Assembly (NCBI GenBank): GCA_007570785.1
Contig: ML660201.1
Location: forward strand, 38,463,432-38,527,431
Origin: Antilocapra americana
Lineage: Eukaryota > Chordata > Mammalia > Artiodactyla > Antilocapridae
Length of the DNA stretch: 64,000 nt
Reading direction: 5' to 3'
The notes beneath the pieces are model-generated. The model made no database searches. It was not told where the DNA came from and saw only the letters and a program-made list of their open reading frames with translations. A program made the translations under genes and the position numbers. Of the stretch, positions 1 to 11,725 are shown in pieces. The number at the start of each line of letters is the position of its first letter. Positions within the stretch are counted from its first letter, which is position 1.

Positions 1-1134
1 CCAAAGCGGGATACTCCATGACCCACCTCCCAGAATATTGGAAATAAAAACACGAATAAACAAATGGGACCTAATTAAAATTAAAAGCTTTTGCACAACA
101 AAGGAAACTATAAGCAAGGTGAAAAGACAGTCTTCAGAATGGGAGAAAATAATAGCCAATGAAGCAACAGACAAACAATTAATCTCAAAAATATACAAGC
201 AACACCTGCAGCTCCATTCTAGAAAAATAAACAACCCAATTAAAAAGTGGGCCAAAGAACTTAACAGACATTTCTCCAAAGAAGATATAAAAATGGCTAA
301 CAAACACATGAAAAGATGCTCAACATCACTCATTATCAGAGAAATGCAAATCAAAACCACAATGAGGTACCACTTTACACCAGTCAGAATGGCTGCCATC
401 CAAAAGTCTACAAGCAATAAATGCTGGAGAGGATGTGGAGAAAAGGGAACCCTCTTACACTGTTGGTGGGAATGCAAACTAGTACAGCCACTATGGAGAA
501 CAGTGTGGAGGTTCCTTAAAAAGCTGCAAATCGTCCTGCCATATGACCCAGCAATCCCACTGCTGGGCATATACACCTTGGAAACCAGAACTGAAAGAGC
601 CACGTGTACCCCAATGTTCATCGCCGCATTGTTTACAATAGCCAGGACATGGAAGCAACCTAGATGCCCATCAACTGACAAATGGATAAGAAAGCAGTGG
701 TACATATACACAATGGAATATTACTCAGCATTAAAAAAAATTCATTTGAAGCAATTCTACTCAGATGGACGAAATTGGAGCCCATTATCCAGAGTGAAGT
801 AAGCCAGAAGCAAAAACAACAATACAGTATATTAACGCATATATCTGGAATTTAGAAAGACGGTAACGAGAACCCAACATGCGAGACAGCAAAAGGAACG
901 CAGATGTATAGAACAGACTCGTGGATTTTGTGGATGAGGGTAAGGGTGGGATGATATGGGAAAAGGGCATTGAAACAAGTTAATTATCATATGTCTAATC
1001 AATCGCCAGCCCAGGATTGATGCTCGGGGCTGGTGCAGCGAGATTTCCCGGGGGGGAGGGAGGAGGGAGGGGGGTTCTGGAGGGGAAGCATATATAAACC
1101 CATGGTGATATCATGACAATAAAAAAAAAAAAAA
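1..1134 (+). mobile_element. LINE-1 3' end (ORF2 C-terminus, 3' UTR, poly-A)
   Basis: This is a ruminant L1 copy cut off by the window edge, so its 5' truncation point is unknown. Positions 38-802 translate as the carboxyl end of L1 ORF2, the endonuclease/reverse-transcriptase protein that copies L1 RNA into the genome. The cysteine-histidine motif C-x3-C-x7-H-x4-C is visible at nt 422-475 (CWRGCGEKG then LLHCWWEC). The first Met at 38 is only an internal residue. The 3' UTR follows with its guanine-rich tract at 1050-1074 and ends in A14 at 1121-1134. No reverse-transcriptase core is present, so the copy cannot move. It abuts a same-strand BovB fragment without a gap. Confidence 0.93.
1050..1074 (+). 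repeat. G-rich tract of the L1 3' UTR (G-quadruplex-prone)
   Basis: The G runs are 7, 3, 2, 3 and 6 long, separated by single adenines. A purine-rich tract in the 3' UTR is a known L1 feature and can fold as a G-quadruplex in the RNA or on the plus strand. Confidence 0.7.
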
Positions 1135-2753
1135 GAAGAAGAGGTGGCAAGAACACACAGAAAAGCTGTACAAAAAATATCTTCACGACCCAGATAATCA
1201 TGATGGTCTGATCATTCACCTAGAGCCAGACATCCTGGAATGTGAAGTCAGGTTGGCCTTAGGAAGAATCAACAGAAACAAAGCTAGTGGAGGTGATAGA
1301 ATTCCAGTTGAGCTATTTCAAATACTGAAAGATGATGCTGTTCAAGTGCTGCACTCAATATGCCAGCAAATATGAAAAACTCAGCAGTGGCCATAGGACT
1401 GGAAAAGGTCAGTTTTCATTCCAATTCCAAAGAAAGGAAATGCCAAAGAATGTTCAAACTACCACACAATTGCACTCATCTCACATGCTAGTAAAGTAAT
1501 GCTCAAACTTCTCCAAGCCAGGCTTCAGCAATATGTGAACTGTGAACTTCCAGATGTTCAAGCTCGATTTACAACAGGCAGAGGAACCAGAGATCAGAAT
1601 GCCAATGTCTGCTGGATCATCGAAATCGCAAGAGAGTACCAGAAAAACATCTATTTCTACTTTATTGACTGTGCCAAAGCCTTGGACTGTGTGGATCACA
1701 ATAAACTGTGGAAAATTCTGAAAGAGATGGGAATGCCAGACCACCTGACCTGCCTCTTGAGAAACCTGTATGCAGGTCAGGAAGCAACAGTTAGAACTGG
1801 ACATGGAACAACAGACTGGTTCCAAACAGGAAAAGGAGTATATCAAGGCTGTATATTGTTATCCTGCTTATTTAACTTATATGCAGAGTACATCATGAGA
1901 AATTCTGGACTGGAGGAAGCACAAGCTGGAATCAAAATTGTCAGGAGAAATATCAATAACCTCAGATATGCAGATGACACCACCCTTATGGAAGAAAGTG
2001 AAGAGGAACTAAAGAGCCTCTTGATGAAAGTGAAAGATGAGAGTGAAAAAGTTGGCTTAAAGCTCAACATTCAGAAAACTAAGATCATGGCATCTGGTCC
2101 CATCACTTCATGACAGATAGATGGGCAAACAGTGGAACCAGTGGCTGACTTTATTTTTCTGGGCTCCAAAAATCACTGCAGATGATGATTGCAGCCATGA
2201 AATTAAAAGACATTTACTCCTTGGAAAGAAAGTTATGACCAACCTAGACAGCATATTAAAAAGCAGAGACATTACTTTGTCAACAAAGGTCCGCCTAGTC
2301 AAGGTTATGGTTTTTCCAGTGGTCATGTATGGATGTGAGAGCTGGACTGTAAAGAAAGCTGAGCACCAAAGAATTGATGCTTTTGAAGTGTGGTGTTGGA
2401 TAAGACCCCTGAGTGTCCCTTGGACTGCAAGGAGATCCAACCAGTCCGTCGTAAAGGAGATCAGTCCTGGGTGTTCACTGGAAGGACTGATGTTGAAGCT
2501 GAAACTCCAGTACTTTGGCCACCTGATGAGAAGAGCTGACTCATTTGAAAAGACTCTGATGTTGGGAAAGATTGAGGGCAGGATGAGAAGGGGACGACAG
2601 AAGATGAGATGGCTGGATGGCATCACTGACTCAATGGACATGGGTTTCGGTGGACTCAGGGAGTTGGTGATGGACAGGGAGGCCTGGTGTGCTGAAATTC
2701 ATGGGGTCGCAAAGAATCAGACATGACTGAGCGACAAACTAAACTGAACCAAA
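1135..2753 (+). mobile_element. BovB (RTE) retrotransposon, reverse-transcriptase half and 3' end, decayed
   Basis: This is BovB, the horizontally acquired RTE-clade LINE of ruminants. The segment starts in the linker before the reverse transcriptase and runs to the element's 3' end. The catalytic YADD box is at nt 1967-1978, inside the frame 1499-2113 (LRYADDTTLM). The C-terminal part continues in another frame at 2121-2726 ([10 protein letters not shown]), so there is a frameshift near 2113-2121. A TGA at 1374 also breaks the frame. The copy ends in the usual ACTGAGCGAC-type 3' tail. The endonuclease half is missing. It is a dead, 5'-truncated copy joined directly to the poly-A of the preceding L1. 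Confidence 0.93.
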
Positions 2754-2756
2754 TTC

Positions 2757-2862
2757 TTTTTTTTTTAATTGAAGGATAATTGCTTTACAGAATTTTGTTG
2801 TTTTCTGCCAAATATCAGCTTGAATCAGCCATAGGTATACATAAGTCCCCTCCCTCTTGAAC
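2757..2862 (-). mobile_element. L1 3' tail fragment (minus)
   Basis: The T10 run at 2757-2766 is the poly-A tail read on the other strand. It is followed by the reverse complement of the ruminant L1 3' end (TATACCTATGGCTGATTCA-like). Only about 100 bp is present before the sequence switches to BovB in the same orientation. Confidence 0.75.
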
Positions 2863-3292
2863 TTCTGGAAGAGATCTATATCCTTTCCCATTCTATTGTT
2901 TTCCTCTACTTCACTGCAATGTTCATTCAAGGAATTCTGCATCAATATCTTCTCCTTTCTCCTTTGCTTTTTGCTTCTCTTCTTTTCTCAGTTATTTGTA
3001 AAACCTCCTCAGACAATCACTTTGCCTTCTTGCATTTCTTTTTCTATGGGATGGTTTTGGTCATTGCCTCCTGTACAACGTTACGAACCTCTGTCCATAG
3101 TTCTTTGGGTACTTCATCTACCAGATATGACCCCTTATATCTTTTTGTCATCTCCACTGTATAGACTTAAGGGATGTGATTTAAGTCATACCTGAATGAA
3201 TCTAGTGTTTTCCCCTACTTTATTCAAGTTAAGCCTGAATTTTTCAATAAGGGCCTCATGACCTGAGCCACAGGCAGCTCCAAGTCTTGTTT
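2863..3292 (-). mobile_element. BovB internal fragment (linker between endonuclease and RT), minus
   Basis: On the minus strand this matches the BovB stretch between the endonuclease and reverse-transcriptase domains, co-linear with 47,975-48,440 of the long BovB copy in this window. It has no intact frame and lacks both the BovB 3' end and the RT. On the minus strand it runs straight into the L1 tail at 2757-2862, so the two form a BovB-L1 junction. Confidence 0.75.
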
Positions 3293-4929
3293 CACTCACA
3301 TGTGTTTTGGCTGGTACCCAGGGTAGTGAAACATCAGTCCAAGACAATTCGTGGTGAGAGGGGCAGTGTTTTACAAGCAGAACAGTTCATTAGGGATCAG
3401 TTGACACCGTTTTATTAACCTATATTGACTGCTTTTTAAATGCAAATTGAATGCTTTAGTGAAAACTAAATTGAAATATTACGTTGGAATTAGTCTTAAT
3501 GAAAATACATCGCAGATGGATACTCCGATTATCACCTACACAGCTATAAATTACTAGTGAGTCAAAAGCCCACTTGATTATTGTTCCTCAGTTGAAGAAA
3601 GACAATTTAGTGTTTCAGAAAAACCATTCATTCATTAGGGGACATAGGAAGCAGCTCTAAATAAAAGGGCAAAGGGGTAAAATGTGATATTTATTCTTTA
3701 GAATAAACTAACACTTTAATATATCAATGATGCTTCCTTAAAACTATCACCTAATTTATTTAAGTGGCTAATTAACAAGGAGGTCAGAACTATCTGGAAT
3801 GTGGAAAGATAATAAATTTTCTGTTACAATATATGGGAATACTATATAATGCTAGTGATCTTATGGGAGAGGTGTAAAAATAGATATCATGTAGAATAGT
3901 TTTATTAAACTCACTTTGCACTAAAGATTCATCATATATTAAAATTATTAAACAACATAGCCTATCTAAGCTTGAGTATGTTGAAAAAATCTCATGTTAT
4001 CCCACAGTCCTTGACTCCAAGGAGAAATCAAAGCTCCCAGTGGAGATAGAAACATGAAATATATACATCTGTGCATTATTATTATTATTATTACTGATGT
4101 AATTACCTCAAGTGATATGGTCACTGTAGGTGAAGAAAATCTATAGGAAAGTACTGATTTATCTCATCATAACAAGGTGTCCTCCATACTTGAGTGGAGT
4201 GATATATTTATCTGTTTGCTAAAAATGAGGTGTTAATTGGCCAATCTGGTTAAACTCCCTGGAGAGAGAACTAGATGAATGGAGGGTTGTTAAGAGGTGT
4301 AAACAGATCAGAAAAGGTAAACGAACCTGTAAATTAAAACCCAAGTAATTGTTAGAGAGAAGGAAGAGAAAATAATTTACAGGAGCAGAAAATGCCACGC
4401 ATTTGTGTGCCCTACCACTCACAATGATGGGGATGCTAGGGAAGGCACCAAATCCTGACTAGTCAGGGATCTAACTGCAATAATTATACTGTGGTGTCTA
4501 TGAAGTAGAGTTGCATCAGGCCATAAACTCTAGAACTTAATTTCTTGCAACCAACTAGAAATGTTTGACTGCCTACTCCAGTAACCCTCGGACCAGGTTG
4601 TGAGGAGCTAAAAAATGAATCAGAAGTTAATTTTGCCCTCAAATGGTCTGAGCAGAAAATACAACAGATGTAAAGAGGGCAGAGGTTTCCAAATTTTTAG
4701 CAAAAGTGATCTCCTCTGGAACTCCAGCGAGTGAAACAGACAAAAATGTTGCTCTTCTCATTGAAGTAGAAAGCCAGAGTTATATATTCTAGCTCTATAT
4801 GTCATCATTTGAAAACAGTCACTCTGCTACAGCCAATCAAGATAGAAACAAGTGACTTGTTCCATAAAGGAACAAAAAGGTTTCTATGAGAGCACAATGC
4901 TGTGAGCATGTTCACCTAAGGTGCTTGAG
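3293..4929. other. Unique, AT-rich non-coding DNA
   Basis: I see no recognisable repeat or exon here apart from a short ATT run at about 4075-4093. Stop codons are frequent in all frames. Confidence 0.6.
4075..4093. repeat. (ATT)n microsatellite
   Basis: About six ATT units, short enough to be stable or weakly polymorphic. Confidence 0.85.
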
Positions 4930-5130
4930 CTAGCACTATACAATAGAACTCTCTGAGCTGTTAGAAATGTTCTCTGTCTGCACTGTCCAAAAAAGTAGCT
5001 ACTATCCAGATGTAGCTATCAACCATCAAGCACTTAAAATGTGGCCAGTGTGATTAAGATTTCTTTTTTTTAATTTTAAGTAAATAGTTACCTATGCTTA
5101 GTGGTTACCATATCAAACAACATAGGCTTA
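4930..5130. mobile_element. Old DNA-transposon remnant (hAT-like), tentative
   Basis: The left end (GCACTATACAATAGAAC) and the right end (TAGTGGTTACCATATC) resemble the opposed ends of a common mammalian hAT-type element whose consensus starts CTGTCCAATAGAAAT. The body also reads like that family (AAGCACTTAAAATGTGGCC). It is strongly diverged and the family name is not certain. Confidence 0.4.
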
Positions 5131-5795
5131 AAGAAAGTCTTCATGTATGTACAGAGAAAGCAACAGGGGCTTAGGACATGGGCAGCACTCAGACATTCAG
5201 AGGGAAACCAGGGAACAGCACTCCAAGTAGAGGGAACTGAATAAGGAAAATAGCAATACCATTTCCTAAAAGAAATATTACTTTAAAAGAATGCATGTGC
5301 TATAATTCTGAATTTTTATCTTGGGGATCTTTAGTTCCTTTTTCTATCCAACAACATAGAATTGCCATGGATTTGGCTGATTAACACTCAAAGGATATTA
5401 GTTCCAAGGTAACTAAACAGTCATTGTTTTAATATTTGCCTAAAATACAGCTAAAACAAAGAGCAGGACCCAAGAGCCATCACCCAGGAATGAGAAGCTT
5501 CCTGTCTAAGAAAGGCAATACTGGGGACACCTACCTTCTGGCCTGCCACTTCATCATGGGCCCATGGGTTTACATCCCTTTACTTCCAATCTCATACAGG
5601 ATGAGCTGGAACACATCAATCATATTTTTTAATCAAATCATCTTTTCCACAATAATAATTATCCTATATAATTGAAAGGCAGCCAATTTGATTTGGTTAA
5701 GATTTATTTGTGAAAATTGACTGTTTTTGCCCAATATATCAGTATAGCATCAATTAAGTAAAATCAAGGTGTCTCTTAGCTTCAGAAACTCTAGT
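5131..5795. other. Unique non-coding DNA
   Basis: No repeat family, splice-flanked exon or RNA gene is recognised. Confidence 0.5.
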
Positions 5796-5806
5796 CAATC
5801 AAGATT

Positions 5807-6015
5807 GTTGTTGTTGTTCAGTCAGTCGTGTCCAGCTCTTTGCAACCCCATGGAGTGTAGCCAGCCAGTCTCCTCTGTCCATGGAATTCTCCAGTCAAGA
5901 ATACTAGAGTGGGTAGCTGTTCCTTCTCCAGGGGACCTTCCTGACCCAGGGATTGAACTGGGATCTCCTGCACTTGCAGGCAGATTCTTTGCCATCTGAG
6001 CTACTAGGGAAGCCC
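5807..6015 (-). mobile_element. Bov-tA SINE
   Basis: The minus strand begins with the tRNA-Glu-like head (GGGGCTTCCCTAGTAGCTCA) and ends in the BovB-derived tail with (GTT)n on the plus strand. It is flanked by a perfect 11-bp target-site duplication, CAATCAAGATT, at 5796-5806 and 6016-6026. SINEs of this type are moved by the BovB machinery because they share its 3' end. Confidence 0.95.
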
Positions 6016-6274
6016 CAATCAAGATTAACAAACCATAAATTATGCAGATAACTGAAGAGTTATAGAAGAAAACCATAGGATAATTATCCCTCTGTCTTGT
6101 AATTGTCCCTACCCTGCAAATTCTTAACCAAAACAAGCCTGACTCTCAAACTGAGCAAGTTCAATTCTGAAAGGAGAAAGGAAACATGAAAATATTTGTG
6201 AATCAACAAAAGTTTATTGTACCAAATTGTTAAGGTCTCAATGGTAAAAGACCATTTATTTAGAATTTAGAGCA

Positions 6275-6430
6275 GTTTTGGTGCTAAGCAATTTTTAAAT
6301 CTTTCCATTTCATTCTCACAACTCTGTGTGGCATGGACTATAATTATTCCCATTTAACAAACAAAGAAATTGAGGCCTAGGGAGGAAGAGTTGGAACCTG
6401 GCTGGTCTGACTCCAAATTATATCTTCTTT
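6275..6430 (-). mobile_element. MIR SINE
   Basis: It contains the diagnostic series TCTCACAACTC, then ATTATTCCCATTTAACAAA, then GAAATTGAGGCCTAGGGA, diverged as expected for this old mammal-wide SINE. Confidence 0.75.
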
Positions 6431-6464
6431 TCATTAGTGTAGTAGAGGAAGCAAAATATATCAT

Positions 6465-7394
6465 TTATTGAGTGTTTACGGCATGTACTCTGATATTCAC
6501 ATTCATTCATTCATTCAACAAATATCTATCGAATGCCTTCTCTGCCCCAGCCCTATTCAGTGATTATCAAAGCAAGTCCCAAGGAAACACCTTGGAGTCA
6601 GCTCTCAGTAGACAGAGACAAATAGCAACAAACCATCAAATTAACACCAAAGAAATAAAGTTAAAATAAAAACAAGTAGGATAATGCTAAGGTTTATAAA
6701 CAGTGAGGAAAAAAGGTAGAGGGCAATAATATGATCAAGAGCATCTAGGACAGGGATATACTTTAGATAGGGAAATAAAGACCTCTCTGAGGTTATATGT
6801 TGACTTTTGCTTTCAGATTCTAAAATCTAAAGGATAAGAGAAAACATTCCAATTACAGAAATCAGCCTGTTCAAAAGCTCTCAAATGACCAGGGTGGCAG
6901 GGGTGTGGGAAACAAGAGAAGAAAGATATGCATGGAGTTTGTTTGGATTCTAGTCTTAGAGCAGCAAAAAGCCATTGGAAGATTCTAAGCACTAGAGTCA
7001 CATGGTAAGACTTACATTTATAAAAGCTCACTTTGGCCTGTAAGGTGGGGAAAAGATTGTAAAGGATATGTGTAAAAGCAGAGGCTCTGCAGTTGCCCAG
7101 TCAGAGACTGTGGTGTTTGCAAGCATAAATGGAGACTAGCAGAGAGATTCCTGACGACATATTCTGAAGACAGAGCTGAGAGACTTGTGGATTGGACTAT
7201 GGTTGGGAAAGTTGGGACGACAATGGGGAAAAGAGAAGAATCAAGGATCACATCCAAGCTATTGACTTAAACAGCTAATGGGTGAACAGGGTACCCTTTG
7301 GTGAAATGAGAAAGGCTGGAAGAGGAGAGGCTTGGGGGGTTGATGACAAGGAAGAATGCAGAGTTTGAGAGGAAAGGAAAGGTTCCTAGGTTTT
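6465..7394 (+). mobile_element. LINE-2 fragment
   Basis: It opens with L2-like TTTATTGAGTGTTTAC and an (ATTC)n run at about 6500-6518. It continues with the characteristic L2 3' series: AAAAGCCATTGGAAG, then AAAGCTCACTTTGGCCTGTA, then GAATCAAGGATCACATCCAAG. No open reading frame survives. Confidence 0.7.
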
Positions 7395-7595
7395 TGGCTT
7401 GAACAACTCACTGCACCTTCACAGCAACCCTGTACAGTTATTCCTGGATTTCACACAAGGAAACTGAAATGTAGGTAAGTTAAATAACATGTCCAAGGAC
7501 GCTCAGCAAGGAAGGGCCAGGGCTTGGACTTGAGCCAAAGGGTTCGATTCTAGAATCCACATGTACAATTCTACACATCACTGCCTCCCAGTGCA
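7395..7595 (-). mobile_element. MIR SINE
   Basis: It shows the MIR order CCTTCACAGCAACCCTGTA, then AAGGAAACTGAAATG, then AGTTAAATAACATGTCC, then a decayed CTTGGACTTGAGCCAAAGGG. Confidence 0.7.
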
Positions 7596-8011
7596 GAATT
7601 TGGTACTGCTTTTGTCTCAATGAATTTCTTTCTCCCCATTAATAAAACTAGGTAAATAATATTCACCGTGTAACAGTTTTAGGAATCAATGTGGTTAAAT
7701 GGGGAATTCTCCCTGTACTGTAGCATTGTTCATAACAATAAAAAAATTACATTTCCAGCCACTAAAATCTGGCATATATTCTTGATTCTGTTAACTCTGC
7801 ATACTCTGGCTTTGACCATGGCCACACCCTAGCCTAGTAGATTTCTGCTATCTTACTTGGTTTCCAGTCAAACAGCTTTCCCAGTTCTGTTCCTAGAAGA
7901 CCTGAGAGGGACTGAGAAACTGTACCCTAATTCTGGGACTGTGCCCTCCTCTCAAACATCACTAGAGAACTTTGAGATTCTCCTCCTCTAGGATGCCTCT
8001 AGTGATTTACC
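7596..8011. other. Unique non-coding DNA
   Basis: I see no repeat or exon signal. Confidence 0.5.
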
Positions 8012-8216
8012 TTTTTTAAAAAATTTTAGTTGGAGGCTAATTACTTTACAATATTGTAGTGGTTTTTGCCATACATTGATATGCATCAGCCATGGGTTTA
8101 TACGTATTCCCCAACCTGAGCCCCCCTCCCACTTCCCTCCCCATCCCATCCCTCTGGGTCATCCTAGTGCACCAGCGCTGAGCACCTGTCTCAGGCATCA
8201 TGATGAGCCTGGGGTT
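8012..8216 (-). mobile_element. Ruminant L1 3' UTR fragment
   Basis: It begins with the T-rich complement of the poly-A tail, then TTTTAGTTGGAGGCTAATTA and the pyrimidine tract that is the complement of the L1 G-rich region (8120-8155). It is a 5'-truncated copy of about 200 bp with no coding sequence. Confidence 0.9.
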
Positions 8217-8431
8217 GAAATCTACACAAATGGGGATGTTATCATGTAGACAGTTGCAGTGACTTGCATCCTCTGAAGGAAGTTCTCTCATGACACTCTA
8301 CAAACTCTTGTGGGAGATACTCTTGGCCTGCAGCTGAGAGGGGCCTTGACAACTGCCCAGTCACTGTCCCTTTGAGCTAAGAAGTAACAGGACAGGGAGG
8401 AGGAAAATACAGGGAAAGAGCAGGTCACCAT

Positions 8432-8477
8432 ATGTGAACCCCTACTGAGTCCTAGGCCCCATGGTGAATGTTTTCAC
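8432..8477 (-). mobile_element. MIR, left part, split by a Bov-tA SINE
   Basis: The text CCTACTGAGTCCTAGGCCCC is MIR-like and is continued after the SINE by the MIR core at 8678-8845. The split shows that the MIR was there first. Confidence 0.5.
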
Positions 8478-8676
8478 TCATAAACTGAACTGAAAGCCAC
8501 TTAGTTGTGTCAGAGTCTTTGCCACCCCATGGAGTATACAGTCCATGGAATTCTCCAAGCCAGAATATTGGAGAGGGTGGCCGTTCTCTCCTCCATGGGA
8601 TCTTTCCAACCCAGTGATCGAACCCAGGCCTCCCACATTACAGGCAGATTCTTCAGCAGCTGAGCCAGGGAATATC
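8478..8676 (-). mobile_element. Bov-tA SINE inserted in a MIR
   Basis: The plus strand reads the BovB-like tail first (ACTGAACTGAAAGCCAC) and the tRNA-like head last (CAGGCAGATTCTTCAGC). It is diverged from consensus, and no clear target-site duplication was found. Confidence 0.88.
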
Positions 8677-8677
8677 T

Positions 8678-8845
8678 CCCTTAACTCCTAAAGCAATCTT
8701 AAAAGGCAACAATTATTATTATCATTTAATAAACCAAGATACTAAAGTTCAGTGTTCATTTCACTTGCCAAAGTTCACACAGCAAATCAGAAGTGGAGTC
8801 ACAATTTTGCCCTACGTATATTTGACTCTAAAATACAATGTTGTG
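8678..8845 (-). mobile_element. MIR, right part
   Basis: MIR-like series AACAATTATTATTATCATTT, then AACCAAGATACTAAAG, then AGTTCACACAGCAAATCAGA. It is the continuation of 8432-8477. Confidence 0.7.
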
Positions 8846-11116
8846 TTTTTTCCCTGATAAGCCATAATGCTGAAGTATAGCATCAAGAAAGAAGAAGGGA
8901 AAAAGGAGGACAAAAGGGTCTCAGAGTGTGCACTCAGAATCCTATTGAAAATAAGAAGTCACAAGTCCACGGTGACTGAAAATTAATTTGATTTTCAGCT
9001 CAGGCATATCAGAAAAAAATCTAGTTTCAGTTATTGTTATACATGTAGAATGTAGTTTATCAAACTGCAGTGAAAACATCTGCCAAAAACCCTACCAGAG
9101 TTTTTATTCCCCAAGGCCATGATAAGGAAGATGACTGCAAATTTAGTTTGCATAACTGTAGAGAAACCATGTTAGCAAAAGGAGAAGGAGAGAAGCTTAT
9201 TCTATTTCTAAGAGAATCAATTCTTCCCTCCAAATGAGAATGCCAGGTGAGAAATGGGGACTTACATGGCTACCTTTCATTAAGATGATTTGATTTATGT
9301 CAGTAAATTCTATACCTTTCCGGCTCCTAAATTCAGAGCAGTGCAGTTAAGCTGATGCATATCAGAGTCGACTCACTTTCTCATTCTAAGTTGATAATTT
9401 AAATGCTAACATTAAAGTTTCTATGTTAACTTTCAGGGTTTTAAAAATGAAGGAAGTTTCTATTCTCCATCAGGCTCAGGAGCAATGGGAATTAATGTGA
9501 TATTGTCTTTAATGAAACGTAGTGGGGACTTGTGATTCATGTTGGTTCCCAATCCTTTCCTTCTCTTTAAAATGCCATAAAATGAAAAATACAACATCTG
9601 TTTCATATTAAAGAGAAATGCAAATATGCATTAATGCAGCTCAAGAAATATTTTATATGTTCGGAGAATTTATTATTTTTTATATGAGTGGAATCAATCT
9701 ACATTTTTCCCATTTAATAATATGGCACTTATTTCAATGGCTTTGCCAGCTACTTAAGCCAAATGCATAAAAAGGAATGGTCTAGGATCTAAGTCAAAGG
9801 TATCTTTCTTTTCCTTAAAAGAATAAAATAAACAACGAAATTTCTGTTACAGTTCGCCCACCAAAGATACAAAAGCACCACATTCTCCTTATACCTAGAT
9901 TAGCAGATTAACTAATTTCAGTTGTATATTCAATAATCTTATCAGAAGAGTCAGCTGTTTAGGCTGAGCTTTTCATAGGGTGAGCTGTGTTCAAATCCAG
10001 GTACTTCTTGTGCTGATAATTACTGTGTTTGGAGAAGGTCTCCTGGTGACCAGTAATGCTTCCTCATTATTATACTCCTTCTCTTACCTACTTTAGACGC
10101 AGATATAAATTATTTAAAATAAGAGAGGTTTCCCTTGCTAATTAATGGCAGGCTGACTAACTAGCTCTTATCAATGCCTAAGGCTTCACTCTATGCACAA
10201 TTCTCCAACCAGTATAATAGCCCACTTCCATGGTTTCGCTGGGTAATTTTAATCAGTCACTGTGTACACCACAGAAACCCAACAGCTGTGCACTTGGAAG
10301 GCCTTATTATCATTAGTGGCAAACTGGTTGTTGAACAGGAAATTTTTCATCAGGAAAGACTATATGATCTCATAAACTTGGGAATGGCCAGGTTCTTTTT
10401 CTTTTTTTTTTTTTTCTAGTATAATTTACAACTTAGGAAATGAACATGTTTAGACTGAAATCCGCCCTTTAATGAAGAGAGATGTATCTGAAGTTTCTAA
10501 CACATTTTCCATATTCCTTTATGCTCTTCTAGGAAATAAGAATTTTGTCAGCATTGAGAAAATTTCCCAGTGAATGAATGGGAGTTTTCTGTGACTTTTG
10601 CTTTTGGCATTGGAAATATCAAAAGTTGCCTCCTGGTGGTCAAGGGATCAATAATTTTCTGGAATCTTGGGGAAATAACTCAAATAATGGACCCTAAAAG
10701 GAGATCTTTAGGTCCCTATGATGCAAGATGTACATTTTTGGTGCTAAGAGAAAGTCACATAACTTGCCGAGGACATGATTCCTCACAAGAGCACGTTTCA
10801 AACAAGTCAGTGGATATTAATTTTACAACTCTGGCACAGTCCAAAGGTATTTTCCTATCAGGTGTCTGCCATTGTTTTAGCCTTTCAGACTTTTAAGTTT
10901 TCCTATATTACCTTAAATTTAATCTGTCACCAAGCACGTATCTTCTAAGAAATATTCCTAGTAAGAGAATGCAATCTTCTTTCTTCTATAAGGGTGGCTT
11001 CTCTACAAGAGACAGTAGTTTTGTCATAATCCATCCCTTCACTCTGTGATAATTTCCAAAAGTTCATTCTCCTCATTGTTAACATCTGTATGACATTTGT
11101 GTCAATTTCTTTGTGA
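8846..11116. other. Unique AT-rich non-coding DNA
   Basis: No repeats are recognised except a poly-T of 13 at about 10,403-10,415. An octamer-type ATGCAAAT sits near 9627. The frame 10,570-10,896 (108 residues) has no family resemblance and looks like chance. Confidence 0.5.
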
Positions 11117-11454
11117 GACTTCTCCGGTGGCACAGTGGATAGGAGTCCACCTGCCAACACAGGGGACATGGGTTTGGTCCTGGTCCAGGAAGATTTCACG
11201 TGCCACTGAGCAACTAAGCCCAAGTGTCACAGCTATTGAGCTGCACCCCAGAGCCCACACACAGCAGCTACTGAGCCCATGTGTTACAACTACTAAAGCC
11301 CATGCACCTAGGACGCATGCTCTGCAATTCGAGAAGCCACAGCAATGAGATGCCCGTGCACAGCAACCAAGAGCTGCCTCTGCTTGCTGCAACTAAAGAA
11401 AGCCCACATTCAGCAATGAAGATCCAGCACAGCTTAAAATATAATTAATCAACT
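11117..11454 (+). mobile_element. CHR-2-type SINE
   Basis: It starts with the tRNA-derived head GACTTCTCCGGTGGCACAGT and continues through the long CHR-2 body of repeated 'ACTGAGCCCA' and 'CACAGCAATGAGA' phrases. CHR-2 is shared by whales, hippos and ruminants, so it is older than Bov-tA. It abuts an LTR fragment on its right. Confidence 0.85.
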
Positions 11455-11725
11455 AAGAAGTTTCCAGCTCCACCAGACATAGCACATAGAAGAAGGAAGG
11501 AACCCAGCCTACAGCTAGAACCGAGGCCCTCGGCACATGATCCCAGCTGAGTATTCCAGATGAGACTTCAATTATCAAGATGCAGAGATAAGCCTTTCTC
11601 ACTATACCCAGGCCAAATTTCTGACCCACAAAATCATGAGCATAATAAAATGGTTGTTGTCTTCTGCCACTAAGTTTTGGGGTGGTTTCTTAGACAAAAG
11701 TGGGTAAGAGAAACATAATGTTCAA
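11455..11725 (+). mobile_element. MaLR (MLT1-type) LTR, 3' part
   Basis: It shows the MLT1-type 3' region: AAATTTCTGACCCACAAAAT, then CATGAGCATAATAAAATGG (polyadenylation region of the LTR), then GCCACTAAGTTTTGGGGTGG. It is close in layout to the copy at 16,735-17,345, so both belong to one subfamily. No internal retroviral genes are present. Confidence 0.75.

Noticed and set aside
38..802. 254-codon open frame read as a gene
   Set aside because: It is the C-terminus of L1 ORF2 followed by the L1 3' UTR and poly-A, with no promoter or true start.
1499..2726. Two long plus frames (204 and 201 residues) as host genes
   Set aside because: They are frameshifted parts of one BovB reverse transcriptase with YADD.
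2757..3292. Twin-primed continuation of the BovB at 1135-2753
   Set aside because: In twin priming the inverted 5' piece lies before the 3' piece; here it lies beyond the element's 3' end and has an L1 tail.
10570..10896. 108-codon frame in unique DNA
   Set aside because: No domain, no consistent splice sites around it and no polyadenylation context.
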